DNA from: Eulemur rufifrons
Taxonomy: Eukaryota > Chordata > Mammalia > Primates > Lemuridae
Direction of reading: 5' to 3'
Assembly (NCBI RefSeq): GCF_041146395.1
Contig: NC_090989.1
Location: 51,238,501-51,302,500 of the forward strand
Length of the DNA: 64,000 nucleotides
Shown here: positions 25,110 to 37,720 of the stretch, piece after piece
Layout of the letters: every line of letters begins with the position of its first letter
Position numbering within the stretch: position 1 is the first letter of the stretch
Notes under the pieces: model-generated
Told to the model about the DNA's origin: nothing
Seen by the model: only the letters and a program-made list of their open reading frames with translations
Database searches by the model: none
Position numbers and translations under genes: made by a program

Positions 25110-25620
25110 ATAGCCACAACAAATAAAAAAGAATGACATCCTGCCATTCCCAGCAATGTAGATGGAACTAGAGAACATTATGTCAAATGACATAAGCCAG
25201 AAACAGAAATTTGCACACTGCATGTTCTCACTCATATGTGGAAGCTAAAAAAAAAAAAAAAAATTGATCTCAGAGAAGTAAAAAGTAGAACAGAGGATAC
25301 TAGAGACTGGGAAGGGTAAGGAAAGGGGAATGGGGAGAGATTTGTTAAAATATATAAAATTATAGGTAGACAGAAGGAATAAGTTCTAGTGTTCTATAGT
25401 ACTGTAGGATGACTATAGTTAATAATTTATTATATAGTTTCAAATAGCTAAAAAGGGGATATTAAAAGTCCCCAACATAAACAAATAATACATACTTGAG
25501 ATTATGGATGTTCTAGTTACCCTGATCTGATCACTAGGTATTATATGTATTGAAACTTCACTATATATCCTATAAATATGTACAATTATTATATGTCAAT
25601 TAAAAATAATAAAAAAGAAA
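25110..25620 (+). mobile_element. Old L1 3' end (ORF2 end and 3' UTR)
   Basis: 'GATGGAACTAGAGAACATTATGTCAAATGACATAAGCCAG', 'GCATGTTCTCACTCATATGTGGAAGCTA', then the 3' UTR 'TAGAGACTGGGAAGGGTAAGG' and a final 'TGTCAATTAAAAATAATAAAAAAG' A-rich tail. Sense orientation, 5' truncated, L1MA/L1MB-like. Confidence 0.92.
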
Positions 25621-26339
25621 ATTAATAAAAAATGATTTCTCTAAATCTTGGAATACTTAGTGTTCCATAAAAATTTGTTCAAAATTGAATGAATGAATAA
25701 ATTTTCAAATTTATCTGTCTCCTTTTTTTTGACTCTAATTGAGCAAACTGATTCAATGACATCTTTATTTATGAGTTATCCTTTTTGTACATTTCAAATA
25801 AGAGTAACTGGGTATGTATGATATTTGAGCATTATAAATAGATATTAATAGTTTTTAAAATGTTCCCAAAACTACAAAAAATCATACAGAATTATACAAT
25901 TCTATTGGGTCAATTTTAACTCACATACTCAATATGTTACAGAGATTTTTGAGGCAAAATTTTCTATATAGTTATTTACTTGAATATTGCATATTAACTA
26001 TTCATATACATGCATGAATCTATGGTATATAGTTTTAAAAATGTGAGGAAGCTGATTTCCAACATTTGGAATATTTGCTTTCTAGAGCTATATGTTATCA
26101 CTGCCAAACTTATTCCATCATTGTAATAAAAGTACTAACTAAAATTAAATGTGAAGTTCTTGGCTATTCATTTTACTTTCTTTAGCCTAAGATTTAAGAC
26201 TGACAAAATTAGGAAGTTTGATTAGATGAGCGCTAAGATCTTTAGCTCTAACATTCTATATTTTCTGTTTCTAGGTATTTTAAATTCCTTCATCTGGGAC
26301 TAAAAACTTTTGAACAGTGGTAAACCAGAGTTCACTATA

Positions 26340-26540
26340 TTTTCCCTTCACGTCAGTAATTACAGTAATTATGCATTTTGTGATTATTTAATGAATGTCT
26401 GTCTATTTCAATGTTTTCTGACAGTCATAAGGGCAAAGAACATGTCTGTCATTTATTATTTTTCCACAGTCATAGAACCATGCCTGTCACATAGCAGGTA
26501 GCCAAAAAATATTTATATGAAATGAATGAATCAATAAATA
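26340..26540 (+). mobile_element. L2 3' terminal fragment
   Basis: 'GGGCAAAGAACATGTCTGTCATTTATTATTTTTCCACAGTCATAGAACCATGCCTGTCACATAGCAGGTAGCCAAAAAATATTTATATGAAATGAATGAAT' is aligned with the last 100 bases of L2 step by step. Confidence 0.75.
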
Positions 26541-28112
26541 CTGAAAAGCCTTCTTCCCCCTGTAGAAAGAAAGAACCTTGGACTTAAAAGAGGCAGCCCG
26601 GGTCCCAAATATCTGCCTTTAATCCTGGGGTAGACATTGGTCTTCAGAGCCTTCTGTTATCTTGGTTCAGATCTTTGAGTGTTACTCTTGTGTCCTAGAA
26701 GTATCTCTAGACGATGGTGTACATGATCATCATAGCACAGTATGAAATTAGCAACTATTCACAGAATAGACTCATGTATCAATAGTTGCTTATCAGTAAC
26801 CAGTGCTGTACTGACTGCCTTTTCAAATGGTTTCTCCCAATCTTTTGAACTGTTTTTCTCCAACAAGCACTTGGTTTATGACGGGATTGCCAGCCTGGCA
26901 GTCAGCTCATTTGATCTGAGTTTCCTGATTCAATTCATCTACCAGGCTCTGGGAGAAAGATTTTTGCTATGCTGGAAATCATCATGAACAAATAATTCTA
27001 GCCTTAATCCTCTTAAAATAAAGTTCCTTCTTATCTCAAGCTATACTCTAAGATCTTCTATAAAGATTTGGTTGAAAATAACTGACCCTGTGCATATATG
27101 GCTTGAACGTTGACTCTCTGAATGCCTGAACTCTCTGTGACCCTCTCAAGTAACTTCAGTATTGGTTTGGCTGCTGCTCTAGACACCAGATGGTCAGGAA
27201 GCCCATATCCTCTATAAATGGATTCTTAATAAATATACATATATTTTATTATTACTTTTATGTGCTGTGCAATTATTCTTGATTATATTAAGAGAAACAT
27301 CCTATGCAATATTCTTAATCAATTTCTACTAAAAAAAAATCACAGTGAACTTGAATTAGATTCTTCCAATGAAAGGCAAGTGAAAAAACCAACAAACACA
27401 TTGAATATACCCTATTCTCTGTGGGGCACCATGTTAAGCATTTGAATGCTTTGTAACAAGAAAATACTATATTTAGGCTGTAATATTATATTGCTCTATT
27501 ATGTTTTCAGCCATATTAATCAAATGAACTATTTCTCTAGGATATAACCCATAACTGTATAGATAATATTAAAAAATAACTAGATGATATCGTTGTTGAT
27601 GGATTTAACTCTTCCTTGAAGAGAACAACTGAGTCACATATAGGGTCATCTCTCGTATGTAACTATGAGACTACTGATCTACCCCCAGAGGGTTAACACA
27701 CTTGGATTTGTTTATTCAGTACCATCATTGATTTTCAGGGATTTTTTTCACTTGGTTCACATTTTCTTATTCCTTGTGATATATTTTCAACACAAACATT
27801 ACTGTTAGGCCATATTATTCCTTTCTGAGATTCAGTTCAATAGTCTGCAAAATGAAAGCATTATCAAAGGCTGAATCACTGTATTGAGGATTCTGAAAAC
27901 AAGTCTTAGTTCATCATGACAAAGCTCTGGGATCGATTAACAGTGTCTGCCATCTGTATAAGATAGGAGTGTAGTGGCATGTATGCTAGGTACCTGCCAC
28001 CCAGGTGAGAGATGGTTATAGAAAATCAATCCTTGCCTGTTTCAAAATTTGCCCTAAAGTTGATCTGGCACCTAATAAAAAATATTTCTCTTCTTAACTA
28101 TCCCCAAGAAGA
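26541..28112. other. No recognisable feature
   Basis: About 1.6 kb of unassigned AT-rich sequence just upstream of the MaLR provirus. Confidence 0.4.
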
Positions 28113-28117
28113 AAGAT

Positions 28118-28521
28118 TGAAATGTTTTGAATGCGTCCTCTGAAGTTTATGTGTTGAAAACTTAATCTACAATGCAACAGTGTTGAGAAGTGGAATTTTT
28201 AAGAGATGATTAGGTCATGAGGGTTCTTCCCTCATGAATGGATTAATGTTGTCATTTTGGGACTGGGTCCATTATTACCAAAGTGGGTTTCATATAAAAG
28301 GGTGAATTTAGCCCTTTCTCGCCTACCTTCCACAGCCCATACCTGCTCTCTTGTCCTTCTGCCTTCTGCCATGGGATGTCACAGCAAGAAGTCCTTGCCA
28401 GATGCAGGCCCCTCAAACTTGGACTTCTCAGTCTCCAGAATGGTTAAGAAATAAATCTCCGTTCTTTGTAAATTACCCAGTCTCAGGTATTCTGTGATAG
28501 TAACATAAACAGATTAAGATA
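28118..28521 (+). repeat. 5' LTR of the MaLR provirus
   Basis: Begins TG and runs through 'CTCATGAATGGATTAATG', 'CCATGGGATGTCACAGCAAGAAG', 'AATAAATCTCCGTTCTTTGTAAATTACCCAGTCTCAGGTATTC', ending GATTAAGATA where the second LTR reads GACTAAGACA. The AATAAA is the likely polyadenylation signal. Confidence 0.93.
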
Positions 28522-29895
28522 AAAAATTGGTACTGAGAAGTGGGACTATTGATATAACAAATACCCAAGCATGGGAAGCAGCTTGGGAACTGGGTGGTGA
28601 GTAGAGACTGGAAGAATTTGGAGGAGTAGGCTGGAAAAATCTTATATTTCCATGATTCTGGTAAGAGCTCAGAAGAGAAGAAATGTAGGGAAAGTTGGGA
28701 ACTTAGAGTTTATTTAATTGATCAGAATATTGGTAGAAATGTGGAAAGTAAAGTCCTCAGTGGTGAGGTCTCAGCTGAAACTGAGGAACAAGGCATTGCA
28801 AACTGGAATAAAGACAATCCTTGCTATACAGTTGCAAAGAACTTGGCTGAACTGTGTCCATGCCCTAGGGCATTATGAAAGACAGAATGTAAGAGCAATG
28901 AGCTAGGAGGTCCGGCAGAAGAAATATCTAGGCAGCAAAACGTTCAAGGTACTGCTGCATGGCTTCCTTTAGCTGCTTAAAGTGAAACGAGAGAAGAAAG
29001 AAATGACTTAAAGTTGGAATTTATAAGTAAAAGGGAAGTAGAATGAAAAGATTTGGTAAAATCTCAGCCTAGCCCTGTAAAGTATAAAAGTGTGTTCAAG
29101 AGAGAATGCTAAGGACAAGGGACTGTTTGTTAGTGATTGAGGTGCATAGAAGGAAGCTAGGTTCTATTTATCAGCATAATAAGAGAATGGCCCCCAAAGC
29201 ACTTCAGAGGTCTTTAAGCCAAGCTAGAGCCCTGAGGGCAGGGTTTCCAGAGAGACTACTAGACTTCAGCATTCACTGCTGGGCACCTCCTCAAGCATCT
29301 GCTTCCTGAATTCTGGCACAGTGTTCTTCAGCCACCTCAGCCATGGCTCAAGTCAGCTCTGATGGAGCTCCAGACACCACTCCAAAGGATGCAAGTGGTA
29401 AACCTGCTGGCAGGAGACTCCAACCTGTGAGAGCTGCCGGATAGACTGAAGCCCAGCAAAGCCATAGGAGTGGGGCTGCCTCAGGCCTTGGGGGCCTAAC
29501 CTGCACCCCAGTGTGCCCAGGATGCAGGACATGGAGTCAAGGAATATGATTCTGGAGCATTAAGATTTAATGTTCTTTACCCTGTTGGGTTTTGGACTGC
29601 CCTGAAACTAGTTATCCCTTTCTTCTAGTCTGTATCTCCATTTTGTACCGGGAATGTCTGCACCATGTCTGTCCCATCACTGTATTTCAAAGTAGATAAC
29701 TCACTAATTTCACAGGCTCACGGCTGGAGAATAATTTCCCTCAGAATGAATCATGTCCTGAGTCTCATCCATACATGATTTAGGTGAGACTCTGGTCTTG
29801 GACTTTTGCATTAGTGCTGGAACAAGTTAAGACTTTTGGAGCTACTGGGATGGAATGAAGGTATTTGGCATATAAATTTTAGGGGCCAGGGGAAA
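28522..29895 (+). other. MaLR internal region, non-coding
   Basis: About 1.37 kb between the LTRs, matching THE1/MST-type internal sequence in order. The start 'AAAATTGGTACTGAGAAG' overlaps where the primer-binding site lies in this class. Open frames inside are 60-70 codons and have no gag, pro, pol or env motif. Confidence 0.88.
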
Positions 29896-30253
29896 TTCTA
29901 TAGTTTAAGTGTGTGCCCCAAAATTCTTAATCCCCAATGCAACAGTGTTCAGAGGCAGAAACTTTAAGAGGCTCGGCCCTCATGAATGGATCAATGTCTT
30001 TATTGTAGGAATGGGTTCCTTATAATAGAATGTCATCCTTATAAAGGATGAGTTGACCCCCTTCTCTCTAATGTGTGCTCTCTTGTTCTTCTGCTTCTGC
30101 TACGGGATGATACAGCAAGAAGGTCCTTGCTAGATGCAGCCCCCTTAACCTTGGACTTCTCAGTCTCCAGAACTATAAGAAAGAAATCTCTATTCTTTAT
30201 AAATTACTCAGTCTCAGGTGCTCTACCATAGCAACATAAAACAGACTAAGACA
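29896..30253 (+). repeat. 3' LTR of the MaLR provirus
   Basis: Parallels the 5' LTR segment by segment ('CTCATGAATGGATCAATG', 'GGATGATACAGCAAGAAGGTCC', 'CTTGGACTTCTCAGTCTCCAGAA', 'ATAAATTACTCAGTCTCAGG') and ends GACTAAGACA. About 45 bases shorter than the 5' LTR, with many substitutions between the two copies. Confidence 0.93.
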
Positions 30254-30446
30254 AAGATGTATTTTCTTACGATAAATGTATTATATAAGCTTCTTTTTGT
30301 TGTGCTATACATGATTGAAGCTGACTTTTGTAGACTAGATTAAAAACCATAGTACTCTACATAGTATTGTTTCTATAAAAAATGCATTCTTCACTCTACT
30401 GACTTAAAAATGGACTACCAGGTACATTATCTTATTGCTTAAACTG

Positions 30447-30625
30447 GGGGGTGGAGGGGATGAGTATATACATACATAATGAGTGTGATGAGCACCTTCT
30501 GGGGGATGGACACACTTGAAGCTCTGCCTCGGGGAGGGGAGGAGGAGGGCTAGGGCAATATACCTAAACTAAACTTTTGTACCCCCATAATATGTTGAGA
30601 TAAAAAAATAAAAATAAAAAAAAGA
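30447..30625 (+). mobile_element. Short strepsirrhine-type L1 3' UTR
   Basis: 'GGGGGATGGACACACTTGAAGCTCTGCC', a G-rich block and 'CTTTTGTACCCCCATAATATGTTGAGATAAAAAAATAAAAATAAAAA'. Same tail as 45130-45262, with only the final 180 bases inserted. No clean flanking repeat found. Confidence 0.93.
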
Positions 30626-30626
30626 G

Positions 30627-31918
30627 TTAACTTGTACTTTCTTTGACCCAAAAGAAATTCTGCTATAATCTAAAGACTGAGGATACAGAAATGGATGACA
30701 TCAGTGTAGGTTTATGGTATTTGCCACTGAAACTTTTTCTCTCCCTGTATTGAAAGGGATTGAAAGAGAGAGAAAAGAGCCAAAGTAGAGCAACAGCACA
30801 CTCTCACTGAAAACCTAAGAGCATCAAGTTTCAAAATATACTGGTAAACATGAGTTATAAACATAGCCTACATTTACAGCATCTAGCAGTAATCTTTAGT
30901 TGTTATATATCCCTTCTATATTTCATGATTTAGGACCAAAATCTGGGTCTCAGAGAGAATTCACTATGTCCAAAGTGCTGGGAATTTGACTTTTTCCCCG
31001 AAAAGCAATCATATGTGTGGTTTACAGGACATCAAAGTCAAGAGAGTAGCACCATATAATAAGCTTTCTGTCAGTGCTCTCTGTATATGTCTAAGTCAGG
31101 TCAAACATCCAAGGTGTCCATTAGTGGTAATGAGAAAGGAATACAAAATAAAACTTGCTACCACTTAAAGTTGTACTAGTGTATATAGCCTGGTTGGGAA
31201 GTCAACACATCAAAAGAATCTAGCTAACCCTCTATACCAATGGCTATTTTTGCTGCAAAAACTATGGGAAAACACACTTTTCATTCTAAGTTACCATTTC
31301 GAGATAGATTTCCTGAAAAGTTAGGAAAGAGAAAGAGAGTAGATATTTAGCTAAGTGTTCAGTAGGGAAATGAAGGAGAATACACAATTGCTAGAACTTT
31401 TATACAACATAGTTTTTAAAGATGAGGGGCACTTTTTCTTTAAGGGATGGTAACCTTTTAGAGAAGGAGTGAATTGATGAAGAAATACAATAAATATTTA
31501 ATATCCTGTAACTTCACTACTACTTAATATCTGAGAAAGATGGAGCATAAATAAGAAGTTTCAGTTCAGAGAAAGAAATAAATTCTCCTTTACATTAGTT
31601 TATCTTAATTTTAGAAATCATTCTGCTGTCATGAAATAGCCATTCCAAGAAGATAAAGTGATATGTTAATTATGTCTGTTAATTAAGTTTTGGAGGTTTT
31701 AATTTTGAATATAGGTACAGTCCAAAGATTAAGTTATAAAATATTTAATAAATGTTATAGGGTGGGGTGTTGTGAGGGACTCAGTAGTAAAATATATCAT
31801 ATTTTTCCTCAAGGCACTAGCACATTTGTTGCAGAGAAAAGAAATATACGTAGAGGAACAGTATGAAGGAACAATGAAAGCACAACGTCCAAGATCACAT
31901 CAAGTGATACAGACTCTA
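30627..31918. other. No recognisable feature
   Basis: Unassigned AT-rich sequence between an L1 tail and a SINE. Confidence 0.4.
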
Positions 31919-31931
31919 AGAATTCAGCATA

Positions 31932-32266
31932 GGCCTGGCATGGTGGCTCACACCTGTAATCATACCACTCTGGGAGGCTGAGGTGGGAAGATCGGCTTGA
32001 GGTCAGCAGTTTGAGACCAGCCTGAGCAAGAACAAGACCCTGTCTCTACTAAAAATATAAAAAATTTTCAAACAAATAAAAGTAGAAAAAAAAATTAGCC
32101 GGACATGGCGGCAAGTGCCTGTAGTCCAGCTACTTGGGAGGCTGAGGCAGGCGGATCGCTTGAGCACCTGAGAGTCTGAGGTTGCCATGAGCTAGGTTGA
32201 CACCATGACACTCTTGTCTGGGCAACAGAGAGAGACTCTGTCTCAAAAAAAAAAAAAAAAAAAAAT
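31932..32266 (+). mobile_element. Strepsirrhine-type dimeric Alu SINE
   Basis: Starts GGCCTGGCATGGTGGCTCA. Two arms with the long A-rich spacer 'AAACAAATAAAAGTAGAAAAA', ending in about 21 A. Perfect 13-bp direct repeats AGAATTCAGCATA at 31919-31931 and 32267-32279. More mutated than the copies at 5117 and 53830, so probably inserted earlier. Confidence 0.97.
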
Positions 32267-32279
32267 AGAATTCAGCATA

Positions 32280-35200
32280 GAATGTGGAAAGTAGTTCAGG
32301 AGTTCCTGAAAATGGACTGTAACTTTAATTTGTACTGTTGAAATGAATAAAATATTTATTAAAATAGTATTTGATTTTTAAAATTATCAGTTTGAGAGCC
32401 TTCTAGTTCATATTGAGTGAGTATATTCAGTGGTTATTTGAGATTAGACAAGCATGATTACAATTTTTTCATCAGTGGTATATTCTTCAGTTGCACATTC
32501 TGGTCACTGATGATTTTGACTGTTACAAAGCATCAAATTGTATTGCTTCTTGATCATAAATACATCATATACATTTACAGTGGACCTTGAATTAAAGACA
32601 GAAAGCATAAGGAACACTATATTGAAAAACAAGTGGATCCTGATTAATCAGTGAACTACAATGAGCAACAATCATCGCATTCTCCATTTTTGTTTGTGTA
32701 GCCGACTTAAATGGATTCTATGACCTAATCCTGCTGGGTCTGTGGGAAATTTAACTTCATTTGTTGCTGGGTTTTCTGCTCTTCTCTACCTCTGGCAGGG
32801 CATAGGTCTCAAGTTTTACATAAAGCACAATGGAGGAAGCCTTGTTAAGTCTGCCCTTCTCACTACTGCTTCTGAAGTGTTTATGTTCTGAGCCTTCTAA
32901 GCAACCAATTAGTATCTACCAGCTTTGCTTCCACTGCCATGCAGGGGGCACAGACACTCTGAAGTGTGTTTGGAAACCCTGGGGTCTGCACTCCAGCTGC
33001 CACGGGTGCACAATGAAGACACACCCCACTGGATCTGGAAACCCTCCTGGGATGCTGCCCTGCAATGGGGTGTGGTCTTGCCCCTCCCTCTCACATTATG
33101 GCTTCCTCTGACTCCCAAGGCTACAGTGAAGAAAAACCATGAAAAGTATTGCCTTGAAGCCATTTTTACTTCCCTTTGCAAACATTTTTTGAGGCAATAG
33201 CAAGGAACATTCTTTTTAGGAGAAAGAATGTCTCCATTCTTAGATTTCCAATCAGCACAACTAGCACAAACTGGTGGGGAGAAGGGACTAGTACAGGGAG
33301 ACTCAGCATATAGTGGCATTCCATGTTTTAGTTGGGGGTAGTTCTTAACAATGCATACGCTAGAAATCAAATATAGTTAAAATTAGCCTGGAAAGTCCAT
33401 TTTATTTACAACAAAGTACAGCATGCCTTATTTTGTATATTCAACCCTGTACTAAAATGTTTCTGTGTGAAAGATGCAAACATAAGCGACATTAAAATGA
33501 GGGTATTTGTGCACAGAATTTTAAATTGTCATATAGACACATATATAGACAGACTATTCATATATATACACATAATACATATGTGCATGAATATATTTGG
33601 TTTTTGTTTTGCTTGTTCTTCCTTTCACTTATCCTCTAAGGCCTGAAGAATTCAATTTGTGTAGAAACAAGTGTGAATATCATCACTTTACAACCTAAGC
33701 TCAGAACAAAGACCAGTTCATTCTTTCAAGATTTTGATCATTCTAGAGTTACAAGCATCCCTTCTTGAGGATACCGATCAAGAACTAAAAAATCCGTTCA
33801 CTCGCAATGCCCAAGTCTTTCCCCATGAAGGATTAAGACCCACGGTTAAGGTGAAATGGCATGTCTTCTGAGTAAGTTCAGAAAATTTAAATGGTTTTGG
33901 ACAACCCAATGAGGCTCATCTGATTCTGTGATTCACTTGGTAAACCCTGTCTTAAAAATCCTTTTGGGCATAATCTCAGTTTGAGCAAATTTGACATTAT
34001 GCTATCGCCAACATGGAATGGAGAAACACTGAAATAGAAATGTCCATATCACAGAAGCCTATTACAGAAACAGAGTCAGAAGCAGCATTGATAAATTGCC
34101 TTGAATGCCAAGCTGAGAAACTTCTTGCTGTGCAGTAAGACGTTACAGTATATTTGTATGACATGATCAACCACATCAAGAACAATTCATTTGCTACCCT
34201 AATAGCAAAAACTGAAAAAGAATTATAATAAAAGATGATAATACTATGTCTCTGACAAACTGTCTTTTAGAAATCGTATTTAGGTATATAAGATGCCAAA
34301 AAATGAAATGTAGCCTATTTTTCAAGGTTGAGAGAAAAGAAAAAGAAAATAGCTTATAAACACACACAGAAGATGTTGGGCAATATCCTTCAAAAGTGTG
34401 AGAAATTATTTAAAGATAGAATACAGAATTTTACCTAATCTTATTAAATGAGATTATTTGGAGGAAGAGCTCAGAATCACTAACATAACAAGCTATTCAG
34501 GTGTTTTTTTAAATGAACTTTAAATATCTAGGACCAATGTAGAAATCAAGTGAGTGTATTGATTCTATCATGCCTTTATTTTCTGAGTAAATCATTTAAA
34601 TTAGTTGAATTTCAATCTCCTATTCTTCCCTAAAATGAGAAAAGTTTTATCTGCAGTAACTACATCATAGTTTAGGGGATGACCAAATGAGCTATTATAT
34701 ACAAAAACACTTTCAAAGTTAGATGTGCCAGACAAATGCACATTGCTGTGGTTGTTGCCACCTTTATTATTAATATTAATACCATTGTACCATGATTCCT
34801 TCCTCAAATTCTGTATTCTTTCTTCTATTCTATATAATGCATGCTTAGGGAACCAGGTCCAATAGCTACTAATCTTTATAAGACTTGGAAGAATTTGTGT
34901 TCCAGTCAATGAAAAGAATTAAAGCCGGAAAGAATTTTAATGTATCTGTTCAACACATCTAATTCATTGTTTTATAGATGGAGACATTGAGGTCTAGAGA
35001 TTTGACATTACATTGTTAACTCTTCTTTCACATTAGAAAATAAAATATAATTGTTTTGGTTTGTTTTAAAAACGTATATCATACATTAGATATGTATTCA
35101 TGAGTATATTGGTTTTAAAATCTATTAATTTCCACTTGTAAACAAACATGCAGGGTGGGAAAAAAAAAAAAAAAAAAACAACATTAATAGAGGGCCTGGG

Positions 35201-37238
35201 TCAAAGTTCCAGGTGAGTATGATTAGCAGCAAGAGGGTGGTCTGCTATCTGGGTTGGGCTTTTGAAGAGCTTGGTCCCAAAGTCCCAGACAGCTCACATT
35301 TTTTTGAGATACCCCTGATCTCTGTATTTTTCACAAACATCCTAGGATTCAGCAAAAATAGTCAAATATACATACTCAAGAAATCTGCTACATGTTGATG
35401 GGAAATTGTGGTGAATATGTAATCACAGATGGCATATGGAATATGTAATCACTGAATCTAAATAAAGTCAACCATAGAGTCAAAGGAAAAACCTAAGATA
35501 TAAGAAGATATTAAAGTAATACAGACTAAGTCATTTTATAGCAAAACAAACTATGGCCAAGAAATATTATTTTGCCCCCAAAAAGTTTTAGATTATGGTA
35601 GCAATGCTACCTTAATTTACTAATGCATAATGCTTACCAGTTTTCACTTCACAGGATGCTAGTATTAAAACAACTCTGCTTTCCTGCGGAGTACACTCTC
35701 ACGTCCAGTGTCAGTTTTGCAAAGAGAATATTTGACAGGCCGCTAAATATTCACTCTTCTAATGTGTATTATCAGACTTATAAAACATTTGAAGTCACTG
35801 AGAATAACCTGAGATATAAACTTTCATTTTAATTATAATTGTCCCTCTAACTTAACTCTATTTCTCTCAGAAAACTAGTCAAATTGCTTTAAAAATCTAC
35901 GTCCTCAGGAGTATGTAATTTAGGTGTCTATTTATGTATACCACACATTTTTTAATATCAAAAAATAGAAAGTTTATATTTGGCTATCTGTTTATTTCAG
36001 AATAACAGATTATTATATCAAGTGACTTAAATTCTATGGGTGAAATAGCTTTTACAGAATATTATTTTATATTGCTTTCAATAAAATTTTCTATATCACC
36101 ATGTGTTACAAAGACCTGCTCTTAGTGTGATCACAGATAAAATATACAGTGGATTACAAGACAAAGAAGGAACAATGCACAAAAGGTATTACATATGGGA
36201 AATCAGCCAACAAATAAAACGTCAGCCCTGCCAGTGGCCAACACATGGATAAAGACAAGTGTTGTTCACTGAGAGGAAAAGTAGTTTTGAATGATGAAAA
36301 TTGTGGAAAAATACAGTAATGTAAGGGCCATTTTCCAAATAAGAAGTAGACATGATTTGTCATGCTTTTTACCTTTAAAGCTATTTTTAGCACATTCTAG
36401 AAAAATAAATATATTTAAAAATGAGGTTGATCATCCATCAAATGTATTTTCTGATACAAAAATGTACACAGGAGCTCTTTTGTAGTGAAGGAAAACCATT
36501 ATGATCAGGATTTTTCTTCATGCCTAAGGAAAACTCTATCGTTAAATCAGGAGGGAATAATGCTTGTTTTGCTGTTTGTTACATTTTGTTAGTGAAATTA
36601 AATTGTATTTATAATAATAAACTCTTTGTATTAGAAGACTTTGAGATAGTAGAGTTTATTTTATGTTATGAGAAAAATAATATACATGTTCAAGATAAAA
36701 ATAGCTGTAAGTATTAATTACTATTGCTCACACTATGCCTTTCTTTTTTCTCCTTTTTCTTCCCTTTTCATCCTCTTGTGCATATGTAATTACACTATTC
36801 GTTTTAGATGAAGTTTATATGATACACAATTAATACACTATTTTCAAATGTTTATCCCCAGCAAAGCTCAATTAACAGGATAAATATGTGAAATTCTTTA
36901 TCAACCAAAGATTATTTTTCCACATTCTTCCTATGTAATTACTAAAATAAAATAGTACAAATATTCTATATAATTTAAAGATATATGAAGCTGTATATAA
37001 ACTAGAAGCACACTTAAATTGCACAAACGCCTGAATATAAGCACAGCAGATTTAATCTGTTAGCAACATTATTTTAGGAAACTAAATTTAGTGCCAAAAT
37101 ACATATCTCAAGAAAAAGAAGATGAACATTAACACTCAAAGACTTTAATACGAAATTTTCACTCATGAAACCAACGAAAGTGAAGAGATTGTTTTGATCC
37201 CTATCTGACCCAGATAACTTATTAAGCCGCACTTAATA
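32280..37238. other. Large block without assignable gene
   Basis: About 5 kb. 32640-33390 is locally richer in G+C and carries overlapping frames on both strands (153 codons at 32909-33370 minus, 91-93 plus) with no recognisable motif. 33780-33990 keeps several CpGs. 34960-35030 contains 'GTTTTATAGATGGAGACATTGAGG', MIR-like. An A run of 18 lies at 35161-35178. Nothing supports an exon. Confidence 0.35.
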
Positions 37239-37239
37239 T

Positions 37240-37720
37240 ATTTCACTAGGTCTCTGACACCAAGGGGTTTACATTGAGTTAGTGAGTTGAGACTTACTAC
37301 TAAATAATATATGGGAATGAAATAACAATAAAAGTATTGTGACAAGCATATGAATAACTACTAAATACTGTTTACTGAGTTCAAAGGAGGAGCTATGCTC
37401 CTTAGGAAGCCACCTTCTGAGGAGTCTTTGTGGAGGTTGTGGGACTTTGACCAGGTATTTGAAGGACATAAGGCTGGAATGGGAAGAAAGATTAGGAGAG
37501 TGCAAAGGAAACAAACCAGACAATCAATGGAATATGAAAGGGCTTTGATGCTTGCCATTTGATCACAGTAATTAGAAAACAGTGAGGGAGATACAGCTAA
37601 AAAGGAACAAGATTGATTAGTAAAGTGCTGGATCCCTAAATGCTTACTGAATTGAGCTGATGTTGACAATTTCACTTTAAGCTTGAAATTTGCACTCACA
37701 TAAAGCATAAAGGTAGACAT
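37240..37720 (-). mobile_element. L2 LINE 3' region
   Basis: The plus strand follows the L2 complement: 'GGGTTTACATTGAGTTAGTGAG' (cf. GAGCTTACATTCTAGTGGGGGAG), 'CAATAAAAGTATTGTGACAAGC', 'AAGCCACCTTCTGAGGAGTC', 'GGAATGGGAAGAAAGATTAGGAGAGTGC'. Diverged. Confidence 0.55.

Larger units (their letters stand above)
28118..30253 (+). mobile_element. Complete MaLR provirus (LTR-internal-LTR)
   Basis: A 2.1-kb element of the ERVL-MaLR class, MLT1/MST-like, in sense orientation. Two LTRs bracket an internal sequence that runs in the THE1/MST order: 'TGGTACTGAGAAGTGGG' just after the first LTR, 'TTGGGAACTGGGTGG', 'GGCAGAAGAAATATCTAGGCAGCAAA', 'GGACATGGAGTCAAGGA', 'AATGCTGGAACAAGTTAAGAC'-like order and 'AGGGGCCAGGGG' before the second LTR. 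Exact 5-bp direct repeats AAGAT (28113-28117, 30254-30258) flank it, the size expected of this class. MaLRs code for no complete retroviral proteins, and none are seen here. Confidence 0.95.
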
